Notes: generated by a model from the letters alone, not told the origin. A stretch of DNA of 64,000 bases from an uncultured Bacteroidales bacterium (GCA_934700615.1 CAKUXR010000013.1:1-64000); one strand, 5' to 3'. Positions 26,128-35,885 are shown, counted from the stretch's first letter. Made by a program: numbers and translations.

Positions 26128-26235
26128 GGCAGCCAGAAACATTTAAGGCCAATCAAAGATATGACGAATATAATATATTTGCAATAGCAAATATTGCTTT
26201 TTTCAGATATTTGTCACAAATCAAAAAATAAGTCG

Positions 26236-26243
26236 TATATTTG
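26236..26243 (+). promoter_or_regulatory. Putative -7 box (TATATTTG)
   Basis: An exact TAnnTTTG match 27 nt before the ATG at 26271. A second TATATTTG lies at 26174-26181, followed by a GCAATA/TATTGC hairpin and a T run that could terminate a transcript from the first box. Confidence 0.45.
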
Positions 26244-26270
26244 GCCAAGCAAGGCAAAAAACAGGATTCA

Positions 26271-26552
26271 ATGAAAAAGGGACAGAGCGTGATTTCGCTA
26301 ATATTCAAGAGCGGAGGCGAAATATATACATTTGGTTCACTATCAGCAATATATTCAATGTTCTCCCCCGAACAAATCGGTTTGTCATACGCGTCACTCA
26401 GAAATGCCGTCTCAAAATATATCAAAGACAAAGACGTGGATGAAAGAGGAAACAGTTCACAAATCATCTACGACACAGAAAGCAGCAAAATTACCATACG
26501 CAGAGCACCTCTGCTCCTTGCCGACAAAACAACGGAACAGAAGGAAGCATGA
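26271..26552 (+). CDS. Small conserved-looking protein of unknown function
   Basis: A 93-residue protein. The ATG at 26271 is preferred over the TTG at 26241, which lies inside a TAnnTTTG box. Sequence features are an N-terminal beta-rich start (SVISLIFKSGGEIYTFGS), then LSAIYSMFSPEQIGLSYASLRNAVS, which could be a helix-turn-helix-like element, and a basic tail (SKITIRRAPLL). Similar short proteins of unknown role are scattered in Bacteroidota genomes. It is divergent from the RAYT gene, and convergent with the hydrolase gene with only 13 bp between the stop codons. Confidence 0.6.
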   Translation: MKKGQSVISLIFKSGGEIYTFGSLSAIYSMFSPEQIGLSYASLRNAVSKYIKDKDVDERGNSSQIIYDTESSKITIRRAPLLLADKTTEQKEA

Positions 26553-26565
26553 CAATTCCTCACGC

Positions 26566-28005
26566 TCAGCGTGCAAAGAGGGAATGCAGCCAGGTTATCA
26601 TTTCGGCGAGGACGTCCGGGGAGAAGGTCTCTTCGATTTCTTTGTATTCCGATACTGCTCCAGTCCGACAGTGCTGGAACAGGTGGTTCAGACCAGTTTC
26701 GGCCTTGATGACATTGACAGAAAAATTCTCGGAAACAGATACAGAAGAGGACCGGGAAACGGTACTGGTTTCTGCGGTTGGAGCTGTAGCAGACCGGAAA
26801 TGTGAGCCAGAACCGGAGCCACGTTCTGATCTGGAGTCCGCCGCAGGAACCGACTCGGAATAGCCGCCGGGCAGACCTTGGCGGAGAAGGGAGAGATTCC
26901 GTTCGCAAGACACCTGGATGTCCTTGGTACCATTGAGGGCCATTACCGGGCACTTGACGGAGCCTAAGATGTCCGACACGTTCATCTTCAAGAAATATTT
27001 CATGTACGGCGTTTTCAGTGAAGCGCTTAGCATAGACGCATTCTGCTTGAGAGCAGCAGAGAGATAATAACTTTCAGGAGACGGAAACGGCATATCATTG
27101 ACAATAGCCTCGTAGGCGTCAGCTAGAAACCTGCAATAATTGTCGGTCTCGGATCCAGGCAGACCGGCCATCTGGAGCGCACGACGGTTCTGGTCCAGAA
27201 GCGTCTCTGAACCGGAGGCAACCATGCCTGCCAGACTTATCACGAAATCCGCCTTGCCTTCAGCAGCCAGCATCAGCGCAATGCTTCCGCCTTCACTGTG
27301 CCCGAGTACACCGACATGGTCAAACTTCCCACGCAGAAGACCGATTCCTGCAAGAGCATCATTCTTCAAGTCCTCCGTGGTACACGAAACGACATCGCCT
27401 GTGGACTCGCCGAATCCCCTGTCATCATATCTCAAAGTCGCAATCCCGGCATTGGCAAACGCATCGGCAATCACTGCAAACGGCTTATGACCGAACACTG
27501 CCTCGTCCCGATTCTGAAACCCGCTTCCGGTAACCATGAGGAGCACAGGTGTCTCGCGGGAACAGTTCTCCGGCATCGTCAATGTACCTTTCAGAACAGC
27601 ATCGCCATTGGAAAACGAAACATCGGCATTGACATAGGCAAAGGGCCCGACAGGGGTCTGGGGACGCCTCAGAACCGGGGCTCCGGGAGTCAACGGCAGA
27701 GGAAACGACATTCCGTTCTGCGTATATGTCCCTGTGATGAGCTTGCCGGTCCAAAGTCCTTTGTATGAAGCATTTATGGACGGCACTTCCAGCTCAATAG
27801 AACCGAATGCGGAGCGTTTTACCGATACCGGAATCTGCTTCGCGCCCTGGTCGGGCACGTCGAGAGTGGCGGTACTGTCGCCAATGTGAAAAACGAGCGA
27901 AAGCGTCGCGCCGGAGACGTCCAATTTGCCGTTCCAAGTCCCCGTCTGCGCCAATGCCGCCGTCGCGATAAAGGTCAATGCCAATGCTACAAATATTCTT
28001 TTCAT
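26566..28005 (-). CDS. Secreted alpha/beta hydrolase with a serine-rich insert
   Basis: A 479-residue protein with a signal peptide (ALTFIATAALAQ). Residues 21-115 form a beta-rich N-terminal domain (GTWNGKLDVSGATLSLVFHI) common in this Bacteroidota hydrolase group, and an alpha/beta hydrolase domain follows. Catalytic residues are Ser237 in GHSEGG, Asp362 in LNGTKDIQV and His441 in GLNHLFQH; the oxyanion strand is MVTGSGFQNRD. Between Asp362 and His441, residues about 380-428 are replaced by low-complexity sequence rich in Ser, Ala, Thr and Arg (SRSERGSGSGSHFRSATAPT), where relatives have a short loop. The reading frame is intact. Substrate unknown; probably an esterase or peptidase in the periplasm. 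Confidence 0.85.
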   Translation of the reverse strand: MKRIFVALALTFIATAALAQTGTWNGKLDVSGATLSLVFHIGDSTATLDVPDQGAKQIPVSVKRSAFGSIELEVPSINASYKGLWTGKLITGTYTQNGMSFPLPLTPGAPVLRRPQTPVGPFAYVNADVSFSNGDAVLKGTLTMPENCSRETPVLLMVTGSGFQNRDEAVFGHKPFAVIADAFANAGIATLRYDDRGFGESTGDVVSCTTEDLKNDALAGIGLLRGKFDHVGVLGHSEGGSIALMLAAEGKADFVISLAGMVASGSETLLDQNRRALQMAGLPGSETDNYCRFLADAYEAIVNDMPFPSPESYYLSAALKQNASMLSASLKTPYMKYFLKMNVSDILGSVKCPVMALNGTKDIQVSCERNLSLLRQGLPGGYSESVPAADSRSERGSGSGSHFRSATAPTAETSTVSRSSSVSVSENFSVNVIKAETGLNHLFQHCRTGAVSEYKEIEETFSPDVLAEMITWLHSLFAR

Positions 28006-28065
28006 TTTCCGAGCAATTTCTCGTAAATATAGTAATTTTTCGCATCAATGACAGTGAAATAATAT

Positions 28066-28073
28066 TACATTTG
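28066..28073 (+). promoter_or_regulatory. Putative -7 box (TACATTTG)
   Basis: An exact TAnnTTTG match 19 nt before the ATG at 28093. On the opposite strand TATATTTA near 28027-28034 could serve the divergent hydrolase gene. Confidence 0.5.
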
Positions 28074-28092
28074 CGCTGCAAACGAAAGACAC

Positions 28093-29301
28093 ATGAACAA
28101 TAAGGTACTAATTATAACATTGATAGCAGTCCTGGGATTCGCGTCCTGCGGAAAAGAGAACGGCAGTGGACAGATTCCGGACAAGGAGCCGCCGGCCGGC
28201 ATTGACTTTCCCGAGGATGACGGGGCGAAGCGGCTGCCGGCAGACGGGGCACTCGCGTTGCGCGATTTATTGACGGCAGCGGACCCTGCAAGGACATTGG
28301 CACCTGGCGAAACGAAAATCACGGAGAAGCAGCTTTCCGAAATCAGGCAATTCATTGACAATAACCTGAAGGCGGACAGCAAGATACAGACATACGACAA
28401 TATTTTCAATTGGATCGTGAAGAATATCAGGTACGGCAGCGGAAACGAGACCATATATCTCGACCCGTACGACGTTTTCATTCATAGGGTCTGCGTCTGC
28501 CAGGGTTATGCAAATCTGTTCAAGATAATGTGCCAGAGCCAGGACATTCCGGCAATGTGCGTGAACGGCTGGCTCGTCGGGATTGGCGGCCACGCCTGGA
28601 ATTATGCATATGTGGACAAAGAATGGCACGTCAGCGACCCGACAAACGGCATTGACTACAAAATGGATGACACCGGGAAATATCGCGATGTGCTCCAGCC
28701 GGTGAGAGCGGATTTCGACCTGTTCGAAGACGAGAGGTTCGCTTATAATTTCGGGGAGGGCAGGCTCAATGTTGCAGAGGTCAAGGACTCCAAGCTTGAT
28801 TATGTGCTGGTTCCGTTCAGTGTCAACGGTTTCAGAATCACGTCTTTCTGCCCTGTCAAAAAGGTCAGCGGATCATATGACAAGCTGTATCTGGGAAGCA
28901 ATGTGGAGAGTGTCGGGGAGAACACGGTCTATCTGGGCAGCAACTTCAGTTCCCTGCGCGAAATCAATGTTGACCCTGCAAACAAGTTTCTGACCGCATA
29001 CAAGAATGTGCTATACAATATAGGTAACGATGCGCCGTACTTCATTCCGTCGGCGATAACGAAACTGGAACTCAAGCCGGTGAAGGTCATCGAAAAGAAT
29101 TTCATCTACAGGCTGGAGAACGTAGAGGAGATAGTTTTCGAGGAAGGAACGGAAAGAATCGAGGCCTATGCCGTGGAGAAGTGCCGGAACCTCAGGACGG
29201 TATATGTCCCGTCCAGCGTGACGTACATGGACAAAGATGCTATATACGACTGCGGAAACGATGTAGAAATCATCAGGAAGAGTCCCTCAGGCAGGGCCTG
29301 A
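28093..29301 (+). CDS. Lipoprotein with transglutaminase-like domain and LRR_5-type tail
   Basis: A 402-residue lipoprotein (lipobox LGFASC19). Residues about 75-190 form a transglutaminase/papain-like core: the likely catalytic Cys136 in CVCQGYANLF, His167 in GGHAWNYAYVD and Asp182 in WHVSDPT. Residues about 255-395 carry BspA/LRR_5-type repeats (LYLGSNVESVGENTVYLGSN, LREINVDPANKFLTAYKNVL, VEEIVFEEGTERIEAYAVEK). The combination occurs in gut Bacteroidota and Firmicutes surface proteins and suggests a cell-surface protein-modifying or proteolytic role. The target is unknown. No terminator is obvious after it. Confidence 0.85.
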   Translation: MNNKVLIITLIAVLGFASCGKENGSGQIPDKEPPAGIDFPEDDGAKRLPADGALALRDLLTAADPARTLAPGETKITEKQLSEIRQFIDNNLKADSKIQTYDNIFNWIVKNIRYGSGNETIYLDPYDVFIHRVCVCQGYANLFKIMCQSQDIPAMCVNGWLVGIGGHAWNYAYVDKEWHVSDPTNGIDYKMDDTGKYRDVLQPVRADFDLFEDERFAYNFGEGRLNVAEVKDSKLDYVLVPFSVNGFRITSFCPVKKVSGSYDKLYLGSNVESVGENTVYLGSNFSSLREINVDPANKFLTAYKNVLYNIGNDAPYFIPSAITKLELKPVKVIEKNFIYRLENVEEIVFEEGTERIEAYAVEKCRNLRTVYVPSSVTYMDKDAIYDCGNDVEIIRKSPSGRA

Positions 29302-29330
29302 CTGTCATTGACACTGTCCGCAAACACTTC

Positions 29331-30788
29331 CTAGAAGCAATAATTCGTGCCGAGGGAAATCCAGAACGGGTCACCGATACCGGTGTTGAAATTGTGTGCC
29401 ACCTCGGCAGAGGCAATAAAGTTCTGGTTCCAGGCCAATTTCAGGCCGGCGCCTCCGCTACAGATGAACTGGTGCGCCATATTACGGATATACTTCTCAG
29501 TTTCAGCCGGTTTATAGCCGGCCTCGAGAGCCAGGACACCGATTTCAGGCAAGGCACTCATCTCATGGACACGATAAGGCTGCACAATCATACCGCAGTC
29601 AAAGAACGGATTGGCCGCCAAGTAGAAATTCTGCTTCAGCAACTTGAAATTCACTATCTTGAAACGAAGCTCGAAGTTACCCCAGGCATAGCCGTCGCCT
29701 ATCATACGGTTGGCATGGGTACCGCGGAGAGTATTCGAACTGCCAAGTCCTTCTGACATCATCTGCTTGAGAATCAGGGCAGTAACATTCTGCTGGATAT
29801 AGAACGGAGCCTTGCCTGCTACGGTTCCCTGATATGCAAGATGGTATGCGAACACGGGGTCCCCTACCTTGAGCCCGAACGGAATACGGACATAATGACG
29901 GAAATGGACACTCAGCTTGAGATAATTGAATCCGTCTCCAAAAACATCCGGGGAACCGTTTACATAAATCTCTGACCATATACCCTTATTCGGAGCCGTC
30001 TCGAAATCACGGCTGTCATAAACCAGTCCCGCCTTCAATTCCAGTCTGTTGCCTCCCTTTGCTTCCGAGTCCCTGATTACGCCATAATGCTTATAGTGAT
30101 TGTACAAAGTGGACTTCGCATCATAGCCATACTTCCTTTCATTGATATCCCCCATCCGGAAATTCCAGTAGCTTATGCCGCCGGCCCAGAGAAGATGAGG
30201 CGTTATATTGCCCTGAAAATCAGCAAGGACCCTTATAATGTCGCGGTTTATACAATAATAGGAAACGTTCTTCAAAGGGTCCACTCCCATAGAGGAGAAA
30301 AGAGCCGCGTCGGAGGCCGGAATGGTCCCGTCCAGAATCTGAGACGCATAGGACTTGTTCGAGGTCAATGCCTTGAAAACGGGAGAAGCCGCACCGTTGA
30401 ACCCCCAGAAATTATAAAGAGGATCGTCAATGTAAGTGAAGCTTAAAGTAGTCCGGACCTTGGGAATCAGCACTTTGCTGTCATATGCCAGATACAGTCT
30501 AGTCAGTCCCTTGGTGAAATGAGAAGCCTCATAACTTATCTTGTCTCTGTAATTGGGATATGTCGAGCCGTCCCCATAATAATAGAAGTCTCCGAATACG
30601 CCATACTGGAAACCCATGTCGGAAGAATATGTAAGACATGGCAGGACACCGAATTCCCATCCGGTCTTTTTCTCCGTTTGAGTCTTCTTCTGCGGGTCAT
30701 CTGATTTCCGGGGCTCTTTCGAATAGGTTTCAGCTGACATACAGCACATTACAGCTGCCGTCAACGCAATCAATATGGTTTTTCTCAT
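29331..30788 (-). CDS. Omp85/BamA-like outer-membrane beta-barrel protein
   Basis: A protein of 485 residues beginning at the ATG at 30788 (MRKTILIALTAAVMCCMSAE). An in-frame TTG at 30815 overlaps a TATCTTTG promoter box and is not used. After a short Lys/Asp-rich spacer (KSDDPQKKTQTEKK) the rest alternates in the manner of a beta-barrel. The conserved Omp85-like C-terminal segment has LRGTHANRMIGDGYAWGNFELRF, resembling the LRGY-type motif of surface-antigen barrels, and a final aromatic (NYCF). No POTRA domain is present, so it is not a full BamA; it fits the short BamA/TamA-related barrels of Bacteroidota with unknown cargo. Confidence 0.72.
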   Translation of the reverse strand: MRKTILIALTAAVMCCMSAETYSKEPRKSDDPQKKTQTEKKTGWEFGVLPCLTYSSDMGFQYGVFGDFYYYGDGSTYPNYRDKISYEASHFTKGLTRLYLAYDSKVLIPKVRTTLSFTYIDDPLYNFWGFNGAASPVFKALTSNKSYASQILDGTIPASDAALFSSMGVDPLKNVSYYCINRDIIRVLADFQGNITPHLLWAGGISYWNFRMGDINERKYGYDAKSTLYNHYKHYGVIRDSEAKGGNRLELKAGLVYDSRDFETAPNKGIWSEIYVNGSPDVFGDGFNYLKLSVHFRHYVRIPFGLKVGDPVFAYHLAYQGTVAGKAPFYIQQNVTALILKQMMSEGLGSSNTLRGTHANRMIGDGYAWGNFELRFKIVNFKLLKQNFYLAANPFFDCGMIVQPYRVHEMSALPEIGVLALEAGYKPAETEKYIRNMAHQFICSGGAGLKLAWNQNFIASAEVAHNFNTGIGDPFWISLGTNYCF

Positions 30789-30812
30789 CTTTTGTCGCAT
30801 TGTAAACGGCTG

Positions 30813-30820
30813 CAAAGATA
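30813..30820 (-). promoter_or_regulatory. Putative -7 box (TATCTTTG) for the Omp85-like gene
   Basis: The minus strand reads TATCTTTG, an exact TAnnTTTG match 25 nt upstream of the ATG at 30788. It decides against the upstream TTG start. Confidence 0.55.
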
Positions 30821-31006
30821 TATCAAATCCCTGAAAATGAAATCAGTTGTGGGATAGAAGGCGAAAAACCGGCCTGGACATCAATTAAAACATGTGAGAC
30901 TCAATCCGCCAAAAATAACATTTTAAAAGTCAAAAATACCAAAAGTGTAATTTAAAACCTTTTGTATCAAAAATAAAAAACGTTTAAGTTTTTTTGCCTT
31001 GAACTG

Positions 31007-31037
31007 TTGCTTTTTCAAAATAACCTACCTATATTGC
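31007..31037 (+). promoter_or_regulatory. Putative promoter with long leader before the second SusC gene
   Basis: TTGC (31007-31010) and TATATTGC (31030-31037) are 19 nt apart, close to the Bacteroidales -33/-7 spacing, with mismatches in the -7 box. The ATG at 31184 would then have an untranslated leader of about 140 nt. The gap 30821-31183 is AT-rich and contains runs such as AAAAATAACATTTTAAAAG, with no recognisable gene or stable terminator. Confidence 0.35.
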
Positions 31038-31183
31038 GCTCAACGCGAATATAAAGCACTAAGTATCAACATTTTTAGAATTACACTAAGACACAAGCGT
31101 TATTCAATTTGAAAGCAAATCACCCAAGACACCTTACAATTATTAACCACATATCGTAAGATTTCACAAAAAAATTAAAGCTT

Positions 31184-34100
31184 ATGGGTAAAAAACTTCT
31201 AACTTTCGCGCTATGCCTGTTTTTAGGCATGAGCGTAGCTTTAGCCCAGAACAGAATCATTACCGGTACTGTTACAGGAGCTGAAGACGGATTCCCTATT
31301 CCAGGAGCGGCCGTGTTTGTCGAAGGTACAAACATCGGAACAGTCACTGATACAGACGGAAAATACTCATTGAAAGTCCACAAGGGCACAGTTCTTAAGG
31401 TAACATTCTTCGGAATGAAAGATGCTATCGTACCTATAGGCACAGAAGACGTAATCAATGTCGTCCTGTCGATCGACGCAGTGGGACTGGATGAAGTTGT
31501 CGTGACAGCTACGGGTATGACACGTCAGGAAAAGACTCTCGGTTACGCATCCACTACAGTCCGTTCAGACGAATTAACGAAGGGACGCTCCGCAGACGTC
31601 CTCTCGGGACTGGCAGGAAAGGTCGCAGGTATGCAGATCTCATCTGCAGGAGCTACCGGAACATCCCAGAAGGTCATCGTCAGAGGTTATTCTTCCCTCG
31701 CAAGCAATGCTCCTTTGTATGTCATTGACGGTGTACCTATCTCAAACGGCGCAATGGGAAGCCACGGCCTTAACAACTCCATCGACTTCGGTAACCAGGC
31801 TGCCGACATCAACCCTGAGGATGTCGAGTCCATCACCGTCCTCAAGGGAGCTTCAGCTACCGCCCTCTACGGTTCACGTGCAGGTAACGGCGCGATTCTC
31901 ATCACGACCAAACGCGGTTCGCAGAACGAGGAAGTGAAGGTCACCTACGACGGTTCATTCCAGGCCAGCACCGTTCTGAGAATTCCGCAGTTACAGGACA
32001 GATTCGGTGCGGGCTGGTTCTACTCACCTGACGGCAATCCTTTCGGAAACTACTCGATGACAGAGAATGGTTCATGGGGTAACCTCCTCGACGGAAGACG
32101 CGTGGAATGGAGACCGGGCGCCCATCAGTACAACGGCGCAGACCCGTCATTCACCGACTTCTCTTTCAAGAAGAATTCGCTGAAGAACTTCTATGCGACC
32201 GGATTTGAGACAAACAATACCGTCAGTGTCAAGGGAGGAAGCAAGACCACAGGTTTCGTGGCTTCCTACGGCAACATCTACTCGAACGGTATTCTTCCGG
32301 GAAGCAACGACTACTACAAGAGACACAACTTCTCGTTCCGAGGCAACACCAAGATCAATGACGGTCTTGCTTGGCTGAACTACAGCATCAACTACATCCG
32401 CAAGGACGTGAGAAACAACATGACCGGACAGGGAAGCGGAGGTGCGACCATCTATCAGAACATCATCCAGTATCCTGTGAACGTCGATTATGGCGAGCTG
32501 AAAGACTACAAGAGCATCTACAATAATGCGGACAACTACTACACTCCATATGCCATGAACCCATGGTGGATTCTCGACCACAACTATTCGACCTATTCGG
32601 ACGACCGAATTTTCGGCAACATTGAATTCGGCCTCCAGCTTACAAAAGGCCTGCAGTTCATCACCAGAGGTGGTCTCGATGTTACCAACTACATCCAGAA
32701 GACTTATACTGACATCTGGACCTTCAACCCTGGTTCCTATTCTGACGTCAACGGAGCGACCCCGGAGAACGGTTCATATTCTGAGACTTCATACAGGACT
32801 TCACAGGTGGACGCGAACTTCCTGCTGAATGCCGACTATACCTTCGGCAAGGACTGGTCTCTCCACGGTGTAGCGGGACTTAACGTTAACCAGAGAACAG
32901 GTTCCGGATTATATGGAAATTTGAGCGGAGTCGCCATCGAAGAATGGGCAAGTTTCATGAATACCAGCGGAGCCACCCCGACAGCAAGTTCAGAGATCAA
33001 AAAGCGTCGCCTCATGGGAGTGTTCGCACAGGCCGACTTCGGTTGGAAAAACTCCGTATATCTCACATTGTCAGCCAGAAACGACTGGTCTTCGACACTT
33101 CCAATCGATAACAATTCGTTCTTCTACTACGGAGTGAACGGTTCGGTCATCCTCACGGAATTGATTCCTTCGATGAAGAACAGTGTCATCAGTTTCCTCA
33201 AGATTCGCGGAGGATACGGCCAGACAGGTAACGATGCACCTACATATTATACATCGGCATACTACTATCTCAGTTCTGCAGGCGGCGGATTCGGAAAACT
33301 CACATTCCCTCTGAACAGTTTCTCGGGACTCATAAAGAGCAGCAGAATTCCTTCGACAGACCTGAAGCCTGAGATTTCCACTGAAGCGGAAATCGGTATC
33401 GACGCAAGATTCTTCGACAACCGGTTGAGCTTCGACGTTGCTCTCTATAACAAGATAACCAAGAACCAGATCATCTCCGCGACACTTGCTCCTGAGTCAG
33501 GACACACCTCAGCAGTACGCAACATCGGCAAAATACAGAACAAGGGTATCGAATTGTCCGTAGGAATCGTACCTGTAAGGACCAAGGATTGGGAATGGCA
33601 TCTCGGCTACACTTTCTCAAAGAACAACAACAAGGTCAAGTCACTTTGGGATGACGTCAAGGAGTACCAGATCTACGGTCTCACAAAGGGACCTCAGCTG
33701 AAGGCGAAGGTCGGAGAGTCTCTCACCACATGGGTTGACTACAAAATCAATAAGGTGGAAGACAAGTCCAGCCCATATTACGGCATGACTATCGTGAACC
33801 AGAACACTGGTCTCCCTACATACGATGAATCGAATTACACCACTCTCGGAAAGGCTGAAGAAGACTACACTATGGGTCTGAACAACACAATCCGCTACAA
33901 GAGACTCTCACTCGGATTCAACTTCGACTTCCGTCATGGCGGCCTCATGTACTCAGCTACCAAGTCAACTCTTTACTTCACCGGTAACGCAGAAGAGACA
34001 ATGTACAACCTGAGAGATCCTTGGATTTATCCGAATTCAGTGATTCAGGTAGGAAAAGACGGAGCAGGCAACCCTGTCTATGCGGAAAATGACAGACCGA

Positions 34101-34429
34101 TAAACTCTTTCTATAATGTTCACGGACTGTATAACGACTCCAACAATTACTCTGTATATCGCGACTTCCTTATCGACAAGACATACGTGAAACTTCGCGA
34201 ACTGAACATTTCGTACACTCTTCCTGACAAGTGGTTCGAAAATGTCAGATGGCTGTCATCGATCAATGTTTCTCTGGTCGGCAGAAATCTCCTCATGTGG
34301 ACTCCTAAGCAGGGACTCGTAGATCCGGACAACACCAACTACGGCAATGACCTGACATCCCAGTACGGAGAGTATTTCTCAGCACCGTCCACCAGGACAT
34401 TCGGTGGTAGCGTAAAGATTGTATTCTAA
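31184..34429 (+). CDS. SusC/RagA family TonB-dependent transporter
   Basis: An outer-membrane transporter of 1081 residues. Signal peptide MGKKLLTFALCLFLGMSVAL, CarboxypepD_reg-like domain (GTVTGAEDGFPIPGAAVFV, IGTVTDTDGKYSL), TonB box and plug (VVTATGMTRQEKTLGYAST, VLSGLAGKVAGMQISS, LYVIDGVPISNG, ITVLKGASATALYGSRAGNG), then a barrel ending GGSVKIVF. It pairs with a SusD-like_2 protein and a lipid-binding-type lipoprotein rather than with glycan enzymes. The whole operon lacks the GTCAATG heptamer that is common elsewhere in the window except near its 5' end, which may mean a different origin. Confidence 0.93.
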   Translation: MGKKLLTFALCLFLGMSVALAQNRIITGTVTGAEDGFPIPGAAVFVEGTNIGTVTDTDGKYSLKVHKGTVLKVTFFGMKDAIVPIGTEDVINVVLSIDAVGLDEVVVTATGMTRQEKTLGYASTTVRSDELTKGRSADVLSGLAGKVAGMQISSAGATGTSQKVIVRGYSSLASNAPLYVIDGVPISNGAMGSHGLNNSIDFGNQAADINPEDVESITVLKGASATALYGSRAGNGAILITTKRGSQNEEVKVTYDGSFQASTVLRIPQLQDRFGAGWFYSPDGNPFGNYSMTENGSWGNLLDGRRVEWRPGAHQYNGADPSFTDFSFKKNSLKNFYATGFETNNTVSVKGGSKTTGFVASYGNIYSNGILPGSNDYYKRHNFSFRGNTKINDGLAWLNYSINYIRKDVRNNMTGQGSGGATIYQNIIQYPVNVDYGELKDYKSIYNNADNYYTPYAMNPWWILDHNYSTYSDDRIFGNIEFGLQLTKGLQFITRGGLDVTNYIQKTYTDIWTFNPGSYSDVNGATPENGSYSETSYRTSQVDANFLLNADYTFGKDWSLHGVAGLNVNQRTGSGLYGNLSGVAIEEWASFMNTSGATPTASSEIKKRRLMGVFAQADFGWKNSVYLTLSARNDWSSTLPIDNNSFFYYGVNGSVILTELIPSMKNSVISFLKIRGGYGQTGNDAPTYYTSAYYYLSSAGGGFGKLTFPLNSFSGLIKSSRIPSTDLKPEISTEAEIGIDARFFDNRLSFDVALYNKITKNQIISATLAPESGHTSAVRNIGKIQNKGIELSVGIVPVRTKDWEWHLGYTFSKNNNKVKSLWDDVKEYQIYGLTKGPQLKAKVGESLTTWVDYKINKVEDKSSPYYGMTIVNQNTGLPTYDESNYTTLGKAEEDYTMGLNNTIRYKRLSLGFNFDFRHGGLMYSATKSTLYFTGNAEETMYNLRDPWIYPNSVIQVGKDGAGNPVYAENDRPINSFYNVHGLYNDSNNYSVYRDFLIDKTYVKLRELNISYTLPDKWFENVRWLSSINVSLVGRNLLMWTPKQGLVDPDNTNYGNDLTSQYGEYFSAPSTRTFGGSVKIVF

Positions 34430-34449
34430 TTATTTAACTAGGATTGATT

Positions 34450-35856
34450 ATGAAAAAGATATATACATATTTCGCCTCAGCGCTTGCACTTCTTTCGATG
34501 GGAAGCTGCAAGAGTTGGCTAGACATCAATACGGATCCGAACTACGTGGCGGATGCTAAGATAAAGAGCCTCCTTCCTACGACACAGCTCATGACTGCCT
34601 ACAAGGTTGGCTATGACATAAACTTGTACGGCTATTTCTGGGCACAGTATGTCAACCAGTGCAGCACCGCCAACCAGTACTACACCCACATGACCTACGA
34701 TGTCACCAATTCATCTTTCACCAGCCCGTGGAGTTACTTCTATGGTTCGATCATGCCGACATTGAAGGAAATCATAACCAAGGGTGAGGCTGAAGAAGGC
34801 AACACAAACTATGTAATGGAGGCAAAGACAATGCTGGCCTACAATCTGTATCTTCTTACCAGCCTTTACGACAAAGTCGCCTACTCGGAAGGGTATCTGA
34901 CTGAATCACAGAATCCTCATTTCGATTCAGGCGAGGATATGCAGAAACATATCATCGGCATTCTCGAAGAGGTTCGCGGACTTCATGCCAAGGCCAAGAC
35001 TGACGAATCAAACAATCTGTCGGCTTCTTCGGACATGGTGTTCGGAGGCAATATCGACGGATGGCTCCAGTTCGCAAACACCCTCTACCTCAAGATGATG
35101 TTGCGTGATTTCAACACCAACAAGTCCAAGATAGAGGCACTTCTCTCCGAGGACAACCTCCTTAAACAGGACGCGGCATTTGACAATTTCCTCGATGCTT
35201 CCGACAAGTCCAACCCTCTTTACGAGAACGACCGTCGTCAACTCAACTCCAACATGAACATCAGAGCTTGTTCAGATATCGCCAATGTACTCGACGCATC
35301 AGACCCGAGATTCGCTTATTACTACGACAGCAATCCTGACGGAAAATTCAGAGGAGAGCAATATGGTCTGCCTAGTGACCCAACCAAGACCAGCCGTCTG
35401 GCCATAGGCGCGATAGATCCGGTATATTTCGGGACTGTAGATGAGGCTGAATTCCTCAAGGCAGAGGCTTATGCAAGACTCGGGAACGCGGCAAAAGCAA
35501 AGACCGCCTATGAAACAGCAATCAAGGCTGCTTTTGCAAGAGCAAAATGCAAGGAGGCTGACGCCCAGACTCTGTTGGCCGGCCCATACGCTTTCAAATC
35601 AGGAAGCGCCGAGAGCATGGTAGAGCAGATTATTAATCACAAATGGGCATCCAACGTCCGCTGCATGCCTACAGAGTCCTGGTTCGACCTCAACAGGACA
35701 GGCTACCCTACAAGAGGAAAGACGATCACTGACTATCATGGTGTATTGGACAGCGGTTATCCGCAGCGTTTCCTCTATTCCAAGACTTCAGCCACATATA
35801 ACGTCAACTCACCTGAGCCTGTAGCTCTGAACGTGAAGATGTGGTGGCATAAATAA
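34450..35856 (+). CDS. SusD-like_2 family outer-membrane lipoprotein
   Basis: A lipoprotein of 468 residues starting at the ATG at 34450; the TTG two codons upstream is not needed. The signal peptide ends in LLSMGSC, followed by KSWLDINTDPNYVADAK, the N-terminal signature of the SusD-like_2 group (pattern DINTDPN). Further family marks are YFWAQYVNQCSTANQY, KAYARLG-type TPR helices (EAEFLKAEAYARLGNAAKAK) and the C-terminal WFDLNRTGYPT. It follows SusC by 20 bp and should be its lid protein. SusD-like_2 systems are often found without glycoside hydrolases, and the ligand is unknown. Confidence 0.92.
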   Translation: MKKIYTYFASALALLSMGSCKSWLDINTDPNYVADAKIKSLLPTTQLMTAYKVGYDINLYGYFWAQYVNQCSTANQYYTHMTYDVTNSSFTSPWSYFYGSIMPTLKEIITKGEAEEGNTNYVMEAKTMLAYNLYLLTSLYDKVAYSEGYLTESQNPHFDSGEDMQKHIIGILEEVRGLHAKAKTDESNNLSASSDMVFGGNIDGWLQFANTLYLKMMLRDFNTNKSKIEALLSEDNLLKQDAAFDNFLDASDKSNPLYENDRRQLNSNMNIRACSDIANVLDASDPRFAYYYDSNPDGKFRGEQYGLPSDPTKTSRLAIGAIDPVYFGTVDEAEFLKAEAYARLGNAAKAKTAYETAIKAAFARAKCKEADAQTLLAGPYAFKSGSAESMVEQIINHKWASNVRCMPTESWFDLNRTGYPTRGKTITDYHGVLDSGYPQRFLYSKTSATYNVNSPEPVALNVKMWWHK

Positions 35857-35885
35857 GGATCGTATCAACTTAAAATGAATGAATT

